Source of the DNA: Prevotellaceae bacterium
Lineage (GTDB): Bacteria > Bacteroidota > Bacteroidia > Bacteroidales > Bacteroidaceae
Direction: 5' to 3'
DNA: 64,000 bases
Assembly: GCA_028723525.1 (NCBI GenBank)
Contig: JAQYET010000094.1
Location: forward strand, 1 to 64,000
The notes beneath the pieces were generated by a model. That model was not told the DNA's origin, ran no database searches, and saw only the letters and a list, made by a program, of their open reading frames with translations. Numbering within the stretch: the first letter of the stretch is position 1; the number at the start of each line of letters is the position of its first letter. This document shows positions 16,179-24,806 of the stretch, piece after piece. Position numbers and translations under genes: made by a program.

Positions 16179-17369
16179 GTGAAACAGGTAATAAGCATAT
16201 TGAAAGCATTTATTTTGGCAATGATAGTGCTGAATGTCACGCTTTCATACGGGCAGAACAAAGGTTTGTCGCCGGACTCTTTGGAGGTGAGTTTGTTGAC
16301 ATGTTCGCCTCGTCAACAGATATACAGTCTGTACGGTCACACAGCAATAAGACTCCGCGATGTGCGTACAGGGCTTGACGTTGCTGTGAACTACGGAGTA
16401 TTCTCTTTCGACAAGCCTTTGTTCGTTCCGCGCTTCGTGTTTGGTATCGCCGATTACGAGATAGGTGTCATACCATTCCGGTATTTCATCATTGAATACC
16501 GGTTATCGGGAGGAAGCGTGACACAGCAGGTGCTCAATCTCAAGCCCGACGAGAAATTGGTGCTCTTTGATGCAATACAAGTGAACATGTTGCCGGAGAA
16601 CAAATCTTACAGATATAACTTCTTTTACGACAACTGTACCACAAGAGCGCGCGACATGATAACAAGATGTATCAGAGGAGGAATTGCCTATATGCCCGAT
16701 AGCGGGGACACTTCTTATAGGAAGATAATACACGGAAAGAACGAAGAACATCGTTGGGCGCGATTTGGCAACGACTTATTGCTCGGTATCGGAGCCGACA
16801 TGTCAACGACTCAAGAACAACGACAGTTCTTGCCGGAAAATCTTATGCACGACTTCGGCAAAGCGATAAGGAACGACAACCGCGAGCCATTGGTAGATAC
16901 GACAATGGTAATCCTTGAGGGTAGAGCGCAAGTTGTAGAGAGAGAGTTTTTATTAACTCCCATGCAATGCGCACTTCTTTTGCTCGCAATCACTGTTATT
17001 GTAACAACGATAGAGGTTATAAAGAAGAAAAATTTAAGATATTTCGACGCGTTCCTGATGTTTTTCACTTCGATAGTGGGAACGGTTATCTTTTCCATGA
17101 TATTCTCGCAGCACCCCACGGTTAAGGTAAATCTGCAAATCCTTCTGTTCAATCCCCTGCCCTTCTTCTTCATAAGAAGACTGCTTAAAAGGCAAAAAAG
17201 CAATGATAGAGATTGCCAGTACATGATATGGACTACACTAATCTGCCTTTTCTTTATCGGAGGTCTTTTCCAATCTTATGCAGAGGGAGTTTATGTCTTG
17301 GCATTATCTTTGCTCATAAGAAACATAAAAGGTGTTCTTTTGTATTACAACAAACTTCCTTTCCGTTAA
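16179..17369 (+). CDS. DUF4105 domain-containing membrane protein
   Basis: 396 residues from a GTG start; TTG at 16200 or ATG at 16221 are alternatives that keep the signal peptide (AFILAMIVLNVTLSYGQ). The exported N-terminal half matches DUF4105 (CSPRQQIYSLYGHTAIRL, NYGVFSFDKP, and FFYDNCTTRARDMI with a conserved Asn-Cys-Thr-Thr). In this family the Cys/His pattern resembles the NlpC/P60-like fold, so a papain-like hydrolase is possible. The C-terminal part has four or five membrane helices from about residue 265. Divergent from coaX. Confidence 0.82.
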   Translation: MKQVISILKAFILAMIVLNVTLSYGQNKGLSPDSLEVSLLTCSPRQQIYSLYGHTAIRLRDVRTGLDVAVNYGVFSFDKPLFVPRFVFGIADYEIGVIPFRYFIIEYRLSGGSVTQQVLNLKPDEKLVLFDAIQVNMLPENKSYRYNFFYDNCTTRARDMITRCIRGGIAYMPDSGDTSYRKIIHGKNEEHRWARFGNDLLLGIGADMSTTQEQRQFLPENLMHDFGKAIRNDNREPLVDTTMVILEGRAQVVEREFLLTPMQCALLLLAITVIVTTIEVIKKKNLRYFDAFLMFFTSIVGTVIFSMIFSQHPTVKVNLQILLFNPLPFFFIRRLLKRQKSNDRDCQYMIWTTLICLFFIGGLFQSYAEGVYVLALSLLIRNIKGVLLYYNKLPFR

Positions 17370-17424
17370 AATACCGAGTATGACACGCACAAGGAATAAG
17401 GAGCACCATAACAACATTTAAAGC

Positions 17425-18843
17425 ATGCGAAACAACCTATTAAAGTTGAACAGGCGATACTTGACGGCAACCCTGCTTGCCATTATCTCAACAGGACTTC
17501 AGGCGCAGCAGACCGCAAAGCCGAGGCTTGTTATAAGCATCGCAATCAACCGGATGACATCAGCAAGTCTTGAAGAGTATTGCGAATATCTTGAGAAAGA
17601 CGGACTGCGCCAACTTATTGAAACCGGAAAGGTGTATTCGTCTGCCACGATGCCGTTTGCACCTGCGGATATAGCATCGGCAATTGCCACGATATACACC
17701 GGCACTACACCATATTATAATGGTATAGCAAATGCTCAATGGCTGGACAGGAGTTCGTTGAGAAAGGTTTCCTGTGTAGATGACGGCAAATATCGCGGAA
17801 TTGGGTCGGAAGAAGGCGGTTCGGCAAGCAATGTGTTGTCGTCGATGATTGGCGATGAGTTGAAGGCAAGGAGTGAAAATCGTGGCATGGTGTATTCCAT
17901 CGCGTCAAACAGAGAGGCGGCAATCCTGTCGGCATGCCACTATGCAGACTGCGCTTTTTGGGTTAACGACAAGACAAAGAATTGGAGCACGTCAACATAT
18001 TACTCCGCGGGACTTCCCGACTGGCTTCCAGACATAGATAAGAACGAAAAAAACGCCACATCATCCGACAATAACTACCTTGTCACAAACGCTGCAATAA
18101 GTTGCATTGCCAACTATTCCCTTGGTAAGGATGATGACAGTGACATACTGGCACTTACGTTTGAAGTGACCGACAAACTTGATTCCTACAAAAAACTTGA
18201 CCAAAACATCAGCCGTCTCGTTAAGATAGCTAAAAGTGCGGTGGGTGAAGAAAACCTGCTCGTCGTAACCTTCGGAACCGGGCTATATCCGGAACAGCAC
18301 ATCGACTACGGACTGTTGAGAATACCAAATGGCAAATACTATATAAACCGTTCTGCCAAACTGCTTGAACTTTATCTCAATGCCATATACGGACAAGGGA
18401 AATATGTCGATGGATATTTGAACAATCATATATATATCAACACTAAACTTGCCGAGCAGAAAAGGATAGACTTGGGCGAATTGTTAAACCGTTCTCAAAC
18501 CTTTTTGCTTGAAAGTTCGGGCGTAAGTGACGTATTTACGAGATACAGTCTGCAGACAGCTGCTTCTGATATGCTCAGGACAATGCGTAATTCGTTCAAC
18601 AGCGCAACCGGAGGCGACCTTATAATACTCACGCAACCCGGCTGGACATTGGTGAACGAAGAAACAAAACAAGAGTTGGAAACGCATGCCACATCTGCGA
18701 TATTCCCGATTATTATATGGGGAGCAGGCACTGAAGCAAAGCGAATAGACACTCCCGTCTCGGCAGAACAAATATCACCCACAATATCAAAAGCTATAAG
18801 GATAAGGGCACCAAATGCCTGCACGGCTCTACCCTTGAGATGA
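17425..18843 (+). CDS. Alkaline-phosphatase-superfamily protein, apparently catalytically dead
   Basis: 472 residues. A signal peptide (about 12-28, cleaved after LQAQ) precedes an alkaline-phosphatase-like fold recognised by IYTGTTPYYNGIANAQWLDR (about 90-109). Compared with active Bacteroidetes PafA-like enzymes, key positions are changed: the Thr nucleophile before the IYTG strand is Ile (PADIASAIATIYTG), the N-terminal metal Asp in VVDQM is Asn (AINRM), and the late Asp-His metal pair (TADHG) reads TFGTG. It may be a structural or binding protein. It lies between the DUF4105 gene and secA. Confidence 0.75.
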   Translation: MRNNLLKLNRRYLTATLLAIISTGLQAQQTAKPRLVISIAINRMTSASLEEYCEYLEKDGLRQLIETGKVYSSATMPFAPADIASAIATIYTGTTPYYNGIANAQWLDRSSLRKVSCVDDGKYRGIGSEEGGSASNVLSSMIGDELKARSENRGMVYSIASNREAAILSACHYADCAFWVNDKTKNWSTSTYYSAGLPDWLPDIDKNEKNATSSDNNYLVTNAAISCIANYSLGKDDDSDILALTFEVTDKLDSYKKLDQNISRLVKIAKSAVGEENLLVVTFGTGLYPEQHIDYGLLRIPNGKYYINRSAKLLELYLNAIYGQGKYVDGYLNNHIYINTKLAEQKRIDLGELLNRSQTFLLESSGVSDVFTRYSLQTAASDMLRTMRNSFNSATGGDLIILTQPGWTLVNEETKQELETHATSAIFPIIIWGAGTEAKRIDTPVSAEQISPTISKAIRIRAPNACTALPLR

Positions 18844-18904
18844 TTTTTAATCGCTCAAAAGCCACTTTTGCGCCTATTTTATGTGCAAATAGCGAAAGAT
18901 TTCG

Positions 18905-18912
18905 TAACTTTG
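18905..18912 (+). promoter_or_regulatory. -7 element upstream of secA
   Basis: TAACTTTG, 41 bases before the secA ATG, fits TAnnTTTG. The -33 partner is weak (TGTG at 18882-18885 with a 19-base spacer). Confidence 0.5.
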
Positions 18913-18953
18913 CCACTCGATTTCATTATGTAACAACAAATTAAATATAAAAT

Positions 18954-20762
18954 ATGAACTTGAACAAATTGTTAACTTCGTTGTTTGGAAACAAGTCAAC
19001 AAGAGACATGAAACTTGTAAAACCTCTCGTGGAAAAGGTGAAGCAGGTTTATCCGGAAATTGAAAAACTCGACAATGACGCACTTCGCGCCAAAACAAAG
19101 GAGATACAATCATACGTACAAAATTCTTCCAAGGAACACCAACAGAAGATTGCCGACCTGAAATCCAAGATTGAATCCACCCCGATTGACGAACGAGAGG
19201 ATATTTTCAATCAGATAGATAAACTGGAAAAGGATATTCTCGAAATCTACGAAAAGGCTCTTGATGAGGTTATGCCGGTGGCATTCAGCATCGTGAAGGA
19301 AACGGCTCGCCGCTTCTCGGAGAACGAAGAGGTTGTGGTTACGGCTACAGAGTTCGACCGCGAACTTGCAACCACAAAAGATTTCGTGAGGATAGAAGGC
19401 GACAAGGCAATCTATCAGAACCATTGGATGGCAGGAGGGAACGACCTCAAATGGGAAATGGTGCACTACGATGTACAGTTGTTTGGAGGTATAGTGCTGC
19501 ATCAAGGAAAGATTGCGGAAATGGCAACCGGTGAAGGAAAGACACTCGTAGCCACCCTTCCGGTGTTTTTGAACGCCTTGACGGGCAATGGCGTGCACGT
19601 TGTGACGGTGAATGATTACCTTGCCAAACGCGACTCCGAGTGGATGGGACCTCTGTATATGTTCAACGGACTATCTGTTGACTGTATCGATAAACACAGA
19701 CCTAACTCGCAGGAAAGGCGCAAGGCATATCAGGCAGACATCACATTCGGAACCAACAACGAGTTCGGTTTCGACTATCTGCGCGACAATATGGCAATAA
19801 GTCCCGCCGACCTCGTTCAGAGAAAACACAACTATGCGATAGTCGATGAGGTTGACTCGGTGCTTATCGACGACGCTCGAACACCGCTTATCATTTCCGG
19901 TCCGGTGCCAAACGGAGGCGACCAGATGTTTGAAGAATACCAACCGCTCGTGGAACGCCTCGTTGATGTGCAGCGGAAACTTGCTTCGCAGTACTTGTCT
20001 GACGCCAAAGGACTTATCACCGAGGGAACAAAGATGGTGGAAGCAGGCAACAAGGACGGACAGAAGAAACTTGAAGAGGGCTTCCTTGCACTCTACCGCT
20101 CGCACAAGGCTCTGCCTAAGAGCAAGCCTCTCATAAAATATCTCTCGGAAGAAGGCATCAAGACCGGTATGCTCAAGACCGAGGAATATTACATGGAGAA
20201 CAACAACCGTCACATGCCGGAGGCGATAGAACCGCTCTATTTCGTTGTTGACGAGAAACTGAACAGCGTTGACCTTACCGACAAGGGTACAGAATGGTTG
20301 GCTAAACAGGTAAACGACCGCGAACTGTTCGTGCTGCCCGACATAACAACAGAGATGTCGCAACTCGAGGCTCAGCAGATGAGCGACGAGGAGAAGGTGG
20401 CAAAGAAAGACGAACTGCTGAGCCACTACGGTGTACAGAGCGAACGAGTGCACACCCTGCAGCAACTCCTGAAAGCATACACAATGTTCAACAAAGACGA
20501 TGAATACGTAGTTATGGACGGCGAGGTGAAAATCGTTGACGAACAGACAGGACGTATCATGGAAGGACGACAGTGGAGCGACGGACTGCATCAGGCAATC
20601 GAAGCAAAGGAGCATGTAAAGGTAAAGGATGCCACCCAGACTTTCGCAACGATAACATTGCAGAACTATTTCCGAATGTATCATAAATTGGCAGGTATGA
20701 CCGGTACTGCAAGCACGGAGGCAGGAGATTTCTGGGAAATCTACAAACTTGATGTTGTGTAA
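18954..20762 (+). CDS. secA: Preprotein translocase SecA, N-terminal part (cut by in-frame TAA)
   Basis: 602 residues, then TAA at 20760-20762; the same frame continues as SecA to 22298. SecA is the ATPase motor that pushes exported proteins through SecYEG. This part holds Walker A (TGEGKT, 192-197), the DEAD-like box [21 protein letters not shown], the preprotein cross-linking domain and the start of nucleotide-binding domain 2 ([22 protein letters not shown]). The codon that is TAA here normally encodes the residue before IP[TK]N, often Glu or Val, so one base change explains it. The full protein would be 1114 residues, normal for the group. Confidence 0.9.
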   Translation: MNLNKLLTSLFGNKSTRDMKLVKPLVEKVKQVYPEIEKLDNDALRAKTKEIQSYVQNSSKEHQQKIADLKSKIESTPIDEREDIFNQIDKLEKDILEIYEKALDEVMPVAFSIVKETARRFSENEEVVVTATEFDRELATTKDFVRIEGDKAIYQNHWMAGGNDLKWEMVHYDVQLFGGIVLHQGKIAEMATGEGKTLVATLPVFLNALTGNGVHVVTVNDYLAKRDSEWMGPLYMFNGLSVDCIDKHRPNSQERRKAYQADITFGTNNEFGFDYLRDNMAISPADLVQRKHNYAIVDEVDSVLIDDARTPLIISGPVPNGGDQMFEEYQPLVERLVDVQRKLASQYLSDAKGLITEGTKMVEAGNKDGQKKLEEGFLALYRSHKALPKSKPLIKYLSEEGIKTGMLKTEEYYMENNNRHMPEAIEPLYFVVDEKLNSVDLTDKGTEWLAKQVNDRELFVLPDITTEMSQLEAQQMSDEEKVAKKDELLSHYGVQSERVHTLQQLLKAYTMFNKDDEYVVMDGEVKIVDEQTGRIMEGRQWSDGLHQAIEAKEHVKVKDATQTFATITLQNYFRMYHKLAGMTGTASTEAGDFWEIYKLDVV

Positions 20763-20795
20763 ATTCCTAAAAACAAACATATCCAAAGAAACGAC

Positions 20796-22298
20796 ATGAA
20801 CGACCGCGTGTATAAGACGGCCCGAGAGAAATATAATGCGGTGATTGATGAGATACAGGCAATGAGAGAAGCCGGTCGCCCTACCCTTGTGGGTACTACG
20901 AGTGTAGAGATTTCAGAACTTCTCAGCAGGATGCTCGACATGCGTAAGATACCTCATCAGGTGCTTAACGCAAAACTTCACCAGCGAGAGGCAGACATCG
21001 TCGCAAATGCAGGACAGAGTGTAAACGGTCTCGGAGCCGTTACCATTGCAACCAACATGGCAGGTCGTGGTACCGACATTAAACTCTCGAAAGAGGTAAA
21101 AGAAGCCGGAGGACTCGCAATCATAGGTACAGAGAGACACGAGAGCCGTCGAGTTGACAGGCAGTTGAGAGGACGCGCCGGACGACAGGGCGACCCGGGT
21201 TCATCGGTATTCTATGTATCGCTCGAAGATAAACTCATGCGTCTCTTCGCATCAGAGCGAATTGCGAAGATAATGGACCGCCTGCACTTCGACGAGGGCG
21301 AGCGACTCGAACACTCAATGATTTCAAACAGCATTGAACGGGCGCAGAAAAAGGTTGAAGAGAACAACTTCGGAATACGTAAGCGACTGCTCGAATATGA
21401 CGATGTGATGAACACCCAACGAACCATTGTTTATAAGAACAGGCGACATGCTCTTATGGGAGAACGCATCGGAATGGACATAGCAAACCTTATATGGAAC
21501 CGCGTGGAAAGCATTATTTCCAACAACGACTACGAGGGATGCAAGGAACAGTTCATAAAGATAATGGCAATGGAATGTCCGTTCACCGAAGAGCAGTTGA
21601 AGAACGACAACCGCGACAAACTCATCGAGAGCACATATCAGAGCGCGATAGAGGCTTTCAGCCGCAAGACAGAGAGAATACAGCACGTTGCATGGCCTGT
21701 GATTAAGCAAGTTTACGAAAACCAAGGCGCAATGTACGAGCGCATCATGGTGCCGGTGACAGACGGTAAGCGAGTGTTCCAAATACCGTGCGAACTGAAA
21801 GAAGCCTACGAGACAGAGGGCAAGAGCGTGATAAGGCAGTTTGAGAAGTCAATCATGCTGCATATCATAGACGATTGCTGGAAAGAAAACCTCAGACAAC
21901 TTGACGAACTGAAGCACAGCGTTCAGAACGCAAGTTACGAGCAGAAAGACCCGCTCGTGATATTCAAACTTGAGAGTGCGGAACTGTTCAAGGAGAACAT
22001 GGTTGACCAAAACAACAACCGCATACTAAGTATTCTGATGCGTGGGCAGATACCTGAACTGCAGCAAGAGGAGGTTCGCGAGGCAGCTCCGGAACAACGC
22101 TCACAGAGATACAATGAACAGAAGGGAACCGACCTCGTTGACCGCAACCAGCAGGCAGCCGCACAACACGACACTCGCGAAACTGCCGAGCAGCAACGGA
22201 GAATGCCTATAATGCGCGAAAAGCTGCCGGGTAGAAACGACCCATGTCCTTGCGGAAGCGGAAAGAAGTTCAAGAATTGCCACGGACGAGGGCTGTAA
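20796..22298 (+). CDS. secA: SecA, C-terminal part (same frame, downstream of the TAA)
   Basis: 500 residues from the first ATG after the stop; the frame is open from 20763, with [11 protein letters not shown] before this Met matching normal SecA. It carries most of nucleotide-binding domain 2 ([31 protein letters not shown] with its arginine finger), the helical scaffold and wing domains, a Gln/Arg-rich linker, and the C-terminal zinc-binding SEC-C motif ([16 protein letters not shown]). Because SecA is essential, the two parts should be treated as one gene: sequence error, a stop that is read through, or two polypeptides made by re-initiation. Confidence 0.88.
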   Translation: MNDRVYKTAREKYNAVIDEIQAMREAGRPTLVGTTSVEISELLSRMLDMRKIPHQVLNAKLHQREADIVANAGQSVNGLGAVTIATNMAGRGTDIKLSKEVKEAGGLAIIGTERHESRRVDRQLRGRAGRQGDPGSSVFYVSLEDKLMRLFASERIAKIMDRLHFDEGERLEHSMISNSIERAQKKVEENNFGIRKRLLEYDDVMNTQRTIVYKNRRHALMGERIGMDIANLIWNRVESIISNNDYEGCKEQFIKIMAMECPFTEEQLKNDNRDKLIESTYQSAIEAFSRKTERIQHVAWPVIKQVYENQGAMYERIMVPVTDGKRVFQIPCELKEAYETEGKSVIRQFEKSIMLHIIDDCWKENLRQLDELKHSVQNASYEQKDPLVIFKLESAELFKENMVDQNNNRILSILMRGQIPELQQEEVREAAPEQRSQRYNEQKGTDLVDRNQQAAAQHDTRETAEQQRRMPIMREKLPGRNDPCPCGSGKKFKNCHGRGL

Positions 22299-22316
22299 TA
22301 AGTTTTATTGTGAACA

Positions 22317-23078
22317 ATGATAATAGAAATAAACAATCTCATTAAGACATATAACAAGAAAAACGTCGTTGATATCAACTCTTTTAGGGTTGACAACGGC
22401 GATTTTCTTGGTCTTGTGGGCAACAACGGTGCGGGAAAGACCACACTGTTCAGAATGATGGTTGACCTAGTAAATGCTGACGGTGGAGAAATATCGTTGT
22501 CTTATCTCAACGATGCAGGAGAGGCGGTAACGGTAAATCCGGCATTGAGCGAGGATTGGAAAAAACATACGGGGACATATATCGACGAAGGATTCCTTAT
22601 AGATTTTCTAACACCGGAGGAGTATTTCCTGTTCTTGGCAAAGGTAAGCAACCTCAACGAAGAAAGCATGCAACGCCACATAGACAGGTGCAAGACGTTC
22701 ATGGCGGGTGAAATATTGGGACAGAAGAAACTGATACGAAATCTGTCTGCCGGCAACAAACACAAGGTCGGGATAGTTGCAGCTTTACTTTCGCAGCCAC
22801 AACTCCTGATACTTGACGAACCTTTTAATTTCCTCGACCCAACAAGTCAGAACGTATTAAAGGACATTCTTACAGAATATAACCGCGAGACTAATGCCAC
22901 TATCTTGCTGTCAAGCCATAACCTTGCGCACACCGTCGATATATGTACGCGCATCGCATTGCTTGAGCACGGCGTGATTATCAACGACTTGAAGAACGAG
23001 AACGGCTCGGCAGCTACCGAACTGGAACAATATTTCACACATACCGGTAGCCACGATGTTGTTGCCGTTGAGGAATAA
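22317..23078 (+). CDS. ABC transporter ATP-binding protein
   Basis: 253 residues with the full ABC ATPase set: Walker A GNNGAGKT (about 38-45), signature LSAGNKHK (a variant of LSGGQ, as in ABC-2-type exporters), Walker B LLILDEPFNFLDP and the His switch LSSHN. Normally such an ATPase pairs with a membrane permease (in Bacteroidetes often a DUF5687-like gene), but none is next to it. The phage-like island begins just downstream, so a partner may have been separated or lost. It starts 18 bases after secA and is likely on the same transcript. Confidence 0.88.
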   Translation: MIIEINNLIKTYNKKNVVDINSFRVDNGDFLGLVGNNGAGKTTLFRMMVDLVNADGGEISLSYLNDAGEAVTVNPALSEDWKKHTGTYIDEGFLIDFLTPEEYFLFLAKVSNLNEESMQRHIDRCKTFMAGEILGQKKLIRNLSAGNKHKVGIVAALLSQPQLLILDEPFNFLDPTSQNVLKDILTEYNRETNATILLSSHNLAHTVDICTRIALLEHGVIINDLKNENGSAATELEQYFTHTGSHDVVAVEE

Positions 23079-23211
23079 AGCACTAAGTCAATCGTTGAAC
23101 GACAAACTTATACGGCATAAGAAGGCTTTCCTTTAAGTAATCTTTTGCATCAAACAATCTTTTAATTGATACGGTATTTCACCACAGTAAATATTCAACT
23201 GTAAGGGGGGT

Positions 23212-23341
23212 AAAACGAAATGTAACAAAATGGAAGACTGAAATATGTGTGTGTTATTGATTGTAAATCATTGAAATACATATAATTACGTTTCTATTTT
23301 GTATTTATTAACATGGTTGTTATTTACAAAACGAAATGTGA
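23212..23341 (+). repeat. Left-end binding-site repeats of the island
   Basis: AAAACGAAATGT occurs at 23212-23223 and 23328-23339. The second copy is embedded in the 16-mer ACAAAACGAAATGTGA (23326-23341), whose exact reverse complement is at 27328-27343 at the other end of the island. The inverted placement at opposite ends suggests terminal inverted recognition sites. Confidence 0.65.
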
Positions 23342-23767
23342 CATCGTGTTACATTTGTGTTACATTCATGGATTGTTTGAACAGTATTTGAACGAAAAAT
23401 GTTACATTGAATGGGAAAACGTGTAATCTGTTGAATAATAGAACTTTATATTTTATCTCACATTATTGCTTTGAGCGTAAAATACTAATCAAATAAGATA
23501 TTTTTCATCACTTCAGTAGTATCGTAACACATTGATTGAACGAAACTTGAACGATTTACGCCTGTTTTTTGAACAATCGGGTATATTTTATGGACAAAAA
23601 GTTGTAATATGAGTGTGCGCGAAATGTTAAAAAACACGGTTACCTATACACTTACATATACGATAGGATATACATTCTTTTTGTGTGAATTTATGTGAAA
23701 GAAAAAAACAAGCGTTTATATTTTTTTACTTTTGATAATTCTATTTTCTATGATTGTTTTTAATCCG

Positions 23768-23775
23768 TATATTTG
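23768..23775 (+). promoter_or_regulatory. -7 element just upstream of the 80-aa island gene
   Basis: TATATTTG fits TAnnTTTG and ends 9 bases before the ATG at 23785, so the mRNA would have almost no leader. No clear TTTG lies at the usual distance. Confidence 0.45.
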
Positions 23776-23784
23776 TATCAAAAA

Positions 23785-24027
23785 ATGAAGAAAGGGAGAA
23801 GCTCAACACTCATAGAGAAGCGTAATGATGCGCTTTGGGGGCGATGGATTTATTGGACAGAAACCAAAAGATTACGCTTCGATGATGCTGTTAAACAACT
23901 TGCAAATGAGGAGTTCTTTTTATCTGAAGAACGTGTTATAGCGTTGCTTCGACAAATGATAAAAGAAAATAAGAAGGTAATCCCCAAAGTTGGTTTTATG
24001 GGATTTCGGGCAAGGAACAGCAGGTAG
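23785..24027 (+). CDS. Small conserved island protein, possibly DNA-binding
   Basis: 80 residues, basic at both ends. It resembles a small protein type I have seen in Bacteroidetes accessory DNA, with the pattern R-N-x-A-L, YWTExxRLRFDDA and EEFFLSEERVIALLRQM; the last part could be a helix-turn-helix. I know no function. I used the ATG at 23785; a TTG at 23773 would overlap the -7 element. It is the first gene of the island. Confidence 0.65.
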   Translation: MKKGRSSTLIEKRNDALWGRWIYWTETKRLRFDDAVKQLANEEFFLSEERVIALLRQMIKENKKVIPKVGFMGFRARNSR

Positions 24028-24174
24028 CAGCTACGTGAATGGTAACAGGCGTGATTTGCGTTGTCATAACGGACATTTCTCATTGTTTCCGAGCAGTAGC
24101 CCGCTTGCGCTGTTTCAAAGGCTTATAGGACAAGAGTATTTTGCGATGTTGGCAGGTATATCCAAACAAATAAA

Positions 24175-24198
24175 AACGTGCAACACTCGTTGCACGTT
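24175..24198 (-). terminator. Terminator of the 102-aa minus-strand gene
   Basis: A perfect 9-bp stem AACGTGCAA / TTGCACGTT with a 6-base loop. On the minus strand it is followed by TTTATTTG and lies 17 bases past the stop of the gene at 24215-24523. Confidence 0.75.
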
Positions 24199-24214
24199 CC
24201 TTGTTATCAATTAT

Positions 24215-24523
24215 TTAGATATAAATTTCGCAAAGTTTTTTCTTTGCTGTTATTTCCTTGCTATCTGAATCATGGGCGAAATATGACCGTATCATATCAA
24301 ACATTTGATCGTCTGTAAACTCCATCTCGCTCATAAGTGTATGCAGATAGTAGTTATCATCGTGATTTGTGTAATCGCAGCCCCTTGAAGCCAAATGTGC
24401 CTCCGTTGTCTGCATATAGGAGTTTAGGGCTTTTCGGAAACGGGTAACATCTTCATAAGAAAAAGATTCGTCCAACACAATGGCAAAATGTTCCTTGCCG
24501 TCCAAATTGATTTTTGCAATCAT
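24215..24523 (-). CDS. Hypothetical acidic protein in the island
   Basis: 102 residues, acidic, no signal or membrane segment. I do not recognise it. Likely mostly helical after residue 25, with a C-terminal basic patch (EITAKKKLCEIYI). It is the only gene of the island on the minus strand, has its own promoter (24681-24711), a structured leader of about 150 bases and its own terminator, so it is an independent transcription unit. Regulators or toxin-antitoxin-like components are often placed this way, but nothing in the sequence proves that. Confidence 0.65.
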   Translation of the reverse strand: MIAKINLDGKEHFAIVLDESFSYEDVTRFRKALNSYMQTTEAHLASRGCDYTNHDDNYYLHTLMSEMEFTDDQMFDMIRSYFAHDSDSKEITAKKKLCEIYI

Positions 24524-24546
24524 GATTTATAATTTTAGGAATGAAT

Positions 24547-24624
24547 AAAAAACACGCCTTAGGTGTCCTATGCTTATAAATCAAAGCATTGGGGCGTTTC
24601 CGCTTACCACACCATAGCGTGTGT
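24547..24624 (-). promoter_or_regulatory. Attenuator-like leader upstream of the 102-aa gene
   Basis: On the minus strand the leader first shows a small hairpin CACAC/GTGTG, then a two-tier hairpin (AACGCC..GGCGTG outer, ATGCTT/AAGCAT inner, roughly 24597-24550) directly followed by TTTTTTATTC. This looks like a terminator placed before the gene start, i.e. possible attenuation. Confidence 0.45.
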
Positions 24625-24680
24625 AATTTCTTTCTGAAAATCTGTTTTGTTGTCATTATGATTTATATTTTAGGATGCTG

Positions 24681-24711
24681 CAAAGATAAGACCTTTTTGG
24701 GAAATACCAAA
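24681..24711 (-). promoter_or_regulatory. Promoter of the 102-aa island gene
   Basis: Minus strand TTTG (24711-24708), 19-base spacer, TATCTTTG (24688-24681): a full consensus match, transcribing through the leader into 24523-24215. Confidence 0.7.
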
Positions 24712-24747
24712 GAAAAACACAAATAATTATCGTAATGATAATGAATA

Positions 24748-24778
24748 TTTGGCATTTCCTCACTTTTTCATATATTTG
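24748..24778 (+). promoter_or_regulatory. Promoter of the protease-capsid gene pair
   Basis: TTTG (24748-24751), 19-base spacer, TATATTTG (24771-24778): a full consensus match, 28 bases before the ATG at 24807. It overlaps the intergenic space shared with the divergent minus-strand promoter. Confidence 0.7.
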
Positions 24779-24806
24779 CAATGTATAAAAAAGATAAAAT
24801 CATAAT

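Larger units (their letters stand above)
23079..23784. other. Long AT-rich non-coding stretch at the left end of the island
   Basis: No gene is supported in these 706 bases. It contains two exact copies of AAAACGAAATGT (23212-23223 and 23328-23339), looser relatives such as AACGAAAAATGTTACA near 23391, several TTGAACGA and TGTTACA words, and a -7 element at 23768-23775. The density of CGAAA/TTACA words suggests protein-binding sites, as at the end of a Mu-like element. Confidence 0.6.

Noticed and set aside
20760..20762. Stop-codon recoding (selenocysteine, pyrrolysine or altered genetic code) for secA
   Set aside because: The codon is TAA, not TGA or TAG, and many other genes in the window end in TAA.
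23990..24268. A 92-codon plus-strand frame after the 80-aa island gene
   Set aside because: It overlaps the 80-aa gene and runs through the terminator hairpin and the end of the minus-strand gene; no family likeness.
24453..24656. A 67-codon minus-strand frame overlapping the 102-aa gene
   Set aside because: Its second half runs through the start of the 102-aa gene out of frame and the first half covers the hairpins, so I treat it as leader sequence; a short leader peptide cannot be excluded.
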